Source of the DNA: Alphaproteobacteria bacterium
Lineage (GTDB): Bacteria > Pseudomonadota > Alphaproteobacteria > Sphingomonadales > Emcibacteraceae
Direction: 5' to 3'
NCBI GenBank assembly: GCA_002401545.1
Contig: NVTJ01000016.1
Span: forward strand, 3,146 to 32,245
Length of the DNA stretch: 29,100 nucleotides
Below the pieces are notes generated by a model. That model was not told the origin of the DNA and did not search any database. It saw only the letters and a list, made by a program, of their open reading frames with translations. Positions 24,780-29,100 of the stretch are shown here, piece after piece. The position numbers and the translations under genes are program-made. Each line of letters begins with the position of its first letter. Positions within the stretch are counted from its first letter, which is position 1.

Positions 24780-24897
24780 ATCCTTATCTTCAATGCAACA
24801 TGGTTATTCTAAAGATGTCAAATCATAGTGCAATATTATAATTATATCTACAAATTTGCACCATCACATATTATTTTGCACTTATATAAAGAAATTT

Positions 24898-24915
24898 ATT
24901 GCAATCGGTTGTAAT
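24898..24915. promoter_or_regulatory. LacI-type operator, copy 3
   Basis: ATTGCAATCGGTTGTAAT, 18-bp near-palindrome of the same family, upstream of the first lacI-type gene. It fits autoregulation of that gene. Three GTGCAA(A/T) half-sites also lie between it and the start codon (24828-24834, and inverted at 24855-24861 and 24875-24881); their role is unknown. Confidence 0.68.
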
Positions 24916-24981
24916 AAGGGATGTTTCTGAAGGCCTTTGTCCTCACCGGATTTCAAAATAATATATAACTGCATGATCCCG

Positions 24982-25011
24982 TTTCCAGGCGCAGGGTTTA
25001 AAGACCTGGGA
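24982..25011 (-). terminator. Weak hairpin after the MFS gene
   Basis: TTTCCAGG (24982-24989) can pair with CCTGGGAA (25005-25012) with one bulge, 15-40 bases past the MFS stop. There is no clear T run after it on the minus strand, so termination here is only a guess. Confidence 0.25.
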
Positions 25012-25025
25012 AAATGAACAAAAAT

Positions 25026-26255
25026 TCAAACAAAATTTCTATCTGTTGCTCTTTTAAAGAGATATAAAACCAACAAAATAACCGTTAATGGCACAAGCGA
25101 GAAATAAAACGCTGTCTGTCCGTCAAATCTGCCAAAGACATAGCCTGTGATCATGGAACCTGACGTACCGCCCAATGCAGAGAAAGCCACAATAAGACCG
25201 GTCATGGCCGAATGTTTATGGACTGGTAAAGAACTGAGCATCACCGAAATAATCACAGGATATATGGGCGCCATAAACAGCCCGATCAACGGAAACATTA
25301 AGGCTACCAGGGGTGCCGTCTGCCATGTGATGTTTTTCTGATCAGGAATATTGTTGGTCATAGGCAAAATGATCAGAATCAGAGCAATCATGATAAGCGT
25401 ACAGATGGTGACAAGGGGATACCAGTTGATCTTTTTCAGTATCCCCCCTGCACTTAATCGCCCAATGGCGAGGCAGGCGGCAAAAATGCTCGTTGCCTGT
25501 ACACTCATGGCAGTGGGTAATTTCATGATCTCATTGTTAAATGTTGGCAGCCAGGTCATAATGCTTTGTTCAATCAGCACATATAAAAAAGCTGATATTA
25601 CAAAGATATAAACCATTGGCCTGGCAACCAGTTTAAGCATATTTATAAAATCTTCTGCCAGGGCGCTTTTCTCTGCCTGTGCCTTGGATTCATCAAAGGG
25701 GGTCGTGAACAGAACCAGTATATTCAGGGCGCATAAAACCGCCAGAAACCAGTATATATTCAGCCAGTCCAGAGACTTGACATCATTCGAATCTATGAAG
25801 CTGCTGAATAACCAGTAACCGCTTAACACACCCACCATAAACAGGCCCTCTATCATATTCATGAAAGAGGCATGCTCTTTCTTGCTCCCTGTAACCAGAC
25901 CAACGGTGGAATAAACCGAAACCTTGATCAATGCAAAAGAGACCCCAATACATAAGAATAATATCTTGGTGGTCAGGAAGCTGGGCAGAAGTGGCATACT
26001 AAGACAGGCAAAGATTACGATCACCAACCCGACCATCATGGCGTTTCGATACCCGATACGCGGCAGGAAAGATGCCACAACAAAAGAGACAATGGCAATG
26101 GGAATATCCTTGAAGCCTTCCAGAATGGCGGCACTGTGTTTTGCAATATCGTAAGTGTTAATAACCTGCATGATAACAGTGCCAACACTATTTAATAAAA
26201 TAGCAAAAACAAAATAAGTTAATATGAGAGAAAATTTTATACGCCAGTCACTCAT
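25026..26255 (-). CDS. MFS sugar permease
   Basis: 409 residues with 12 likely membrane helices and no signal peptide: an inner-membrane major facilitator. The first helix region is FSLILTYFVFAILLNSVGTV. Charged loops include LPRIGYRNAMMVG (helix 2-3 loop region) and KRATD near the C-terminus, and a central loop of about 20 residues (FDESKAQAEKSALAEDF) splits the two halves. The pattern is closest to FucP-like and other sugar:H+ symporters, but the sugar cannot be told from sequence. GGGATGGGAAC precedes ATG. It is divergent from the GH13 alpha-glucosidase with the 30-bp palindrome between. It gives the island a second inner-membrane route beside the SSS symporter, perhaps for a different sugar such as maltose, glucose or fructose. 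Confidence 0.9.
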   Translation of the reverse strand: MSDWRIKFSLILTYFVFAILLNSVGTVIMQVINTYDIAKHSAAILEGFKDIPIAIVSFVVASFLPRIGYRNAMMVGLVIVIFACLSMPLLPSFLTTKILFLCIGVSFALIKVSVYSTVGLVTGSKKEHASFMNMIEGLFMVGVLSGYWLFSSFIDSNDVKSLDWLNIYWFLAVLCALNILVLFTTPFDESKAQAEKSALAEDFINMLKLVARPMVYIFVISAFLYVLIEQSIMTWLPTFNNEIMKLPTAMSVQATSIFAACLAIGRLSAGGILKKINWYPLVTICTLIMIALILIILPMTNNIPDQKNITWQTAPLVALMFPLIGLFMAPIYPVIISVMLSSLPVHKHSAMTGLIVAFSALGGTSGSMITGYVFGRFDGQTAFYFSLVPLTVILLVLYLFKRATDRNFV

Positions 26256-26301
26256 GTTCCCATCCCTCTGAAAATCGAATTAAATAAATATTGACGGCCC
26301 C

Positions 26302-26330
26302 ATAATAACACTATTGCAATCGATTGCAAT
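26302..26330 (-). promoter_or_regulatory. Candidate promoter of the MFS gene overlapping operator 4
   Basis: On the minus strand TTGCAA (from 26329) and TATTAT (26307-26302) with a 16-base spacer form a plausible -35/-10 pair about 50 bases before the MFS start. The operator covers the -35 box and spacer, fitting simple repression. Confidence 0.35.
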
Positions 26331-26336
26331 AGTGTT
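26307..26336. promoter_or_regulatory. LacI-type operator, copy 4 (30-bp perfect palindrome)
   Basis: The core ATTGCAATCGATTGCAAT (26313-26330) is perfectly symmetrical and the symmetry continues six bases further on each side, giving 30 bp in all. It lies between the divergent MFS and alpha-glucosidase genes and could control both. Its CGAT centre differs from the CCGG centre of copies 1 and 2, which might let the two paralogous repressors tell sites apart. Confidence 0.78.
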
Positions 26337-26415
26337 GATAATAAGCTTTATAAGGATGATTCGCAGGTTATGATTTTAACGGATCAATATCAAAAAATGC
26401 ATAAGTGGACTGAAT

Positions 26416-27996
26416 ATGAATGAATGGTGGAGGGGCAGCGTTATATATCAAATATACCCAAGAAGTTTTTACGATTCCAACGAAGACGGCGTTGGTGATC
26501 TTGCGGGTATAACGTCAAAAATTGATTATATTAAATCATTGGGTGTCGACGGGATTTGGCTTTCCCCTTTTTTCCGTTCTCCCATGAAAGATTTTGGATA
26601 TGACGTTTCAGATTACCGGGATGTGGATCCTGTTTTCGGCACATTGGAAGATTTTGATCTGCTCTTAGAGGGAGCTCATGACGCAGGACTCAAAGTTATC
26701 ATTGATCAGGTATATTCCCACACGTCCGAAAAACACGAATGGTTTGCCGAAAGCCGCACGTCCAGGGATAACAGCAAAGCAGACTGGTACGTGTGGGCTG
26801 ATGCCAAAAGTGACGGGAGCATGCCAAATAACTGGCTCGCTATATTTGGCGGCCCTGCCTGGAGTTGGGACACACAAAGACAACAATATTATATGCATAA
26901 TTTCCTGTCTGAACAGCCAGACCTTAATTTCCATAGTCCGGAAGTCCAGGCAGAAATTCTGGATGTTGCAAAATTCTGGCTCGATCGTGGCATTGACGGT
27001 TTCCGTCTGGATGTGGCAAATTTTTACTTTTGTGATCAAGAGCTGAAAGACAACCCGCCAAAGAAACCCGAGGGCGGTTTTGATCGGCCTTACAAACATC
27101 AACTTCATTTGAATGACCGGTCTCAGCCAGAAAATATTGTTTTTATGGAAAAAATCCGCAGCCTGTTAGATCAGTATGAGGATAAAATGGCTGTTGCTGA
27201 AATTGGAAGTGAATCCTATATAGCTCGTTCAATAGAATATACCTTACCCAATAGGCTACATACGGCATATAATTTTATGCTGCTTGAGAATGGGCCATTA
27301 ACGGCAAAGCTTATTCGGGATGCTCTGAAAAGCTGGACAAGTGACGAAGCATGGCCAAGCTGGTCCTTTTCAAATCATGATGTGGAGCGCTCTCGTTCAC
27401 GTTGGGGCGGCATCGAAGCCGGTGATGAGTTCACACGCATGCTTATAAATATACTCATGTGTTTACGGGGGACCATATTCCTTTATCAAGGCGAGGAACT
27501 TGGCTTGCCTCAGGGCCAGGTGCCTTATGATAAACTTCAGGACCCTGAAGCTATTCGATTTTGGCCAAATAATCTGGGTCGCGATGGCTGCCGCACACCT
27601 ATCCCATGGAAAATACGGGCGCCATATGCCGGATTTTCCCAAGTGGAGCCTTGGTTGCCGATAGATGCGCAGCAACAGACCATGGCGGTTGATGTTCAGG
27701 AGGGTGACGCAAGTTCGTGCCTGGCATGGACAAAAAAATGTATTCATTTCCGCAAAGAACAACCCGCACTTCGCTTAGGGTCCATTGAATTTATTGAAAC
27801 GCCAGAACCCATTCTTGCCTTCCGCCGCACATATGAAGGCGAAACACTGGTTTGCATTTTTAATTTAAGCGGAAATAAAATATCTAACCCGCTTGCCATC
27901 ACAGGCAAAGAAGCACTATTTGGTAGCGGTGACTATAGCGAGGACGGCAAAGTAGCCCTTCCTGCTTTTGGTGGTCTTGTCATCCGGGAAAGCTAA
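26416..27996 (+). CDS. GH13 alpha-glucosidase (GH13_23-like)
   Basis: 526 residues, no signal peptide, cytoplasmic. Conserved GH13 regions read in order: YQIYPRSFYDSNEDGVGDLAGI (11-32), GYDVSDYRDVDPVFGT (61-76), VIIDQVYSHTSEKHEWF (94-110), nucleophile D199 in GIDGFRLDVANFYF, likely acid/base E262 in AVAEIGSES and D322 in SFSNHDVERSRSRW. The stretch after the nucleophile (ANFYFCDQELKDNPP) is typical of the proteobacterial alpha-glucosidases that hydrolyse sucrose, maltose and similar short alpha-glucosides. The start ATG has only a weak ribosome-binding site. It would complement amylosucrase by releasing glucose from sucrose or from short glucans. Oligo-1,6-glucosidase activity is an alternative within the same subfamily group. 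Its stop overlaps that of the second LacI gene by 4 bases. Confidence 0.93.
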   Translation: MNEWWRGSVIYQIYPRSFYDSNEDGVGDLAGITSKIDYIKSLGVDGIWLSPFFRSPMKDFGYDVSDYRDVDPVFGTLEDFDLLLEGAHDAGLKVIIDQVYSHTSEKHEWFAESRTSRDNSKADWYVWADAKSDGSMPNNWLAIFGGPAWSWDTQRQQYYMHNFLSEQPDLNFHSPEVQAEILDVAKFWLDRGIDGFRLDVANFYFCDQELKDNPPKKPEGGFDRPYKHQLHLNDRSQPENIVFMEKIRSLLDQYEDKMAVAEIGSESYIARSIEYTLPNRLHTAYNFMLLENGPLTAKLIRDALKSWTSDEAWPSWSFSNHDVERSRSRWGGIEAGDEFTRMLINILMCLRGTIFLYQGEELGLPQGQVPYDKLQDPEAIRFWPNNLGRDGCRTPIPWKIRAPYAGFSQVEPWLPIDAQQQTMAVDVQEGDASSCLAWTKKCIHFRKEQPALRLGSIEFIETPEPILAFRRTYEGETLVCIFNLSGNKISNPLAITGKEALFGSGDYSEDGKVALPAFGGLVIRES

Positions 27997-29024
27997 GGGT
28001 CAGGCTGTCCGCCACTGGATTGGCGGATGATAAGCTCCGTATCCAGTATGATGGATTTAGCTTTCTTGCCCGCCAGTTGGTCCATTAAACATTTGACAAG
28101 ATGACGTCCGGCCTCTTCTGTATTTTGTCGAATGGTGGTCAGGGCGGGTGTGCAAAAAGCAGATATGGGGATATCATCATACCCGCTTACTGCCACATCT
28201 TCAGGAACCCTGATATTCTTCTCCTTAAGCTGTTTGATGGCCCCCATGGCAATGGCATCGCTGACCGTAAAAATAGCGTCAAAGGATTGCTTTTTACCCA
28301 GCAATTCATCCCGGGTTTTAGCATAACCACCCCGGCTTGAGAAAGCTGTCGTAATAAGAAGATCTTCATCCAGATCAAGACCCGCTTCGGTCAGAGCCTG
28401 CCTGTAGCCTTCCAAACGCTGTTCGATTTCAGGATATATGCTGTTCCCAAAGAAGGCAATGCGGCGATGACCGGTGTCAATGAGATGTTTCACCGCCATA
28501 TAGGCCCCTTTTTTATTATCACTGCCAACCGTACAGTAATTTTGTCCGGGCTGATAGGCTCCCCAGACAACGAAGGGTTTACGGCTTCCGGCCAACGAAT
28601 TTATATTTTTACCATGATCTCCCTCACCAATGAGAATCATGCCGTCAGCACGTTTTGACTCCAGATAATTAGGGGTCAATTCATCGCCTTGAGCCAGCGG
28701 CGTAGACAAAAGCAGATCGTAACCAACTTTAGAAAGTTCATCAGCCACATTACCCAATAAACCAAGCAGAAACGGATCGGAAATAGCCTGACCTGATTCA
28801 GTATCCAACAACATGACAACGGCAATGGTGTGGGATTTTCTAAGTCTTAAATTCCGGGCGCTCTCATTGATTTGATAATTATGTTCACGCGCGATCTTCT
28901 GAACTTTTTCGCGGGTTTTTTCATTAACCAGCGGATCATTGCGAAGCCCGCGCGAAACGGTGGATTCTGATACCTGCGCCAACTTGGCAATATCAGACAT
29001 GGTCAATGGGTTTCTGTCACTCAT
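27993..29024 (-). CDS. LacI-family transcriptional repressor (second paralogue)
   Basis: 343 residues. The helix-turn-helix is at residues 9-33 (MSDIAKLAQVSESTVSRGLR), the hinge ends near NYQINESARNL, then the effector domain (HTIAVVMLLDTE to LIIRQSS). It is clearly paralogous to the LacI protein at 23703-24779: both share DPLV-x-(K/E)KTR, EHNY, a DPF-x-L-x-LLGN block, DGMILIG, FVVWGA, PGQ-x-YC-x-VGSDN and a YDDI block with ALTT(V/I)RQN. The recognition helices SKSTVSRAL and SESTVSRGL are nearly alike, so the operators bound should be similar. No copy of the palindrome is seen in the 76 bases upstream that remain in the window. It is convergent with the alpha-glucosidase gene. Confidence 0.92.
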   Translation of the reverse strand: MSDRNPLTMSDIAKLAQVSESTVSRGLRNDPLVNEKTREKVQKIAREHNYQINESARNLRLRKSHTIAVVMLLDTESGQAISDPFLLGLLGNVADELSKVGYDLLLSTPLAQGDELTPNYLESKRADGMILIGEGDHGKNINSLAGSRKPFVVWGAYQPGQNYCTVGSDNKKGAYMAVKHLIDTGHRRIAFFGNSIYPEIEQRLEGYRQALTEAGLDLDEDLLITTAFSSRGGYAKTRDELLGKKQSFDAIFTVSDAIAMGAIKQLKEKNIRVPEDVAVSGYDDIPISAFCTPALTTIRQNTEEAGRHLVKCLMDQLAGKKAKSIILDTELIIRQSSGGQPDP

Positions 29025-29100
29025 GACAGCACTATACAGATAGTAAAAATCAAAAGTCGAGCGTTTTCTCCAGCAATATCACAAGCCAGTCTATTTAAAA

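Overview
The window looks like a chromosomal carbohydrate-use region of a Gram-negative alphaproteobacterium of moderate-to-low GC. Two large TonB-dependent outer-membrane receptors of the kind common in Caulobacter/Sphingomonas-type bacteria, a lower Entner-Doudoroff enzyme set and the regulators point this way; the class is an inference and no rRNA or tRNA gene is present to confirm it.

Region A (1-8939). A minus-strand transcription unit runs from a TonB-dependent receptor (4314-7109) through a GC-rich hairpin to a sodium:solute symporter, a RidA-family protein, an uncharacterised TIM-barrel-like protein and an SDR dehydrogenase that runs off the left edge. It looks like an uptake-plus-catabolism operon for a substrate I cannot name. 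A divergent ROK-family repressor (7824-8939) is the likely local regulator. Between them lies a frameshifted remnant of an IS3-family transposase.

Region B (9010-15972). Two parallel lower pathways for 2-keto-3-deoxy sugar acids. An IclR-type regulator faces eda-kdgK (KDG to KDPG to pyruvate + glyceraldehyde-3-phosphate). On the other strand dgoK-dgoA (the galacto branch) are followed by a HexR/RpiR-type regulator and a phosphodiester-glycosidase lipoprotein. No dehydratase or dehydrogenase making KDG or KDGal is in the window, except possibly the SDR at the left edge.

Region C (16229-17526). A ParD-like antitoxin/zeta-like toxin pair with a palindrome in front of it, then a 210-bp scar in which the start of a fructokinase-like ROK sugar kinase is joined to the end of a GFA-family gene.

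Region D (17527-29024). A sucrose/alpha-glucoside island: amylosucrase, a second TonB-dependent receptor, an SSS symporter, a LacI repressor, an MFS permease, a GH13 alpha-glucosidase and a second, paralogous LacI repressor. Four copies of one 18-bp palindrome (roughly AWTRCAAYCGRTTGYAWT) lie in the three main intergenic gaps and probably make this a LacI regulon. The proposed flow is receptor, then SSS or MFS permease, then cytoplasmic amylosucrase (glucan + fructose) and alpha-glucosidase. The fructokinase expected after amylosucrase is exactly the gene that is broken.

The best candidates for something undescribed are the RidA/TIM-barrel/SDR operon in region A and the chimeric gene scar at 17307-17518. 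No CRISPR array, phage gene or intact insertion sequence was seen.
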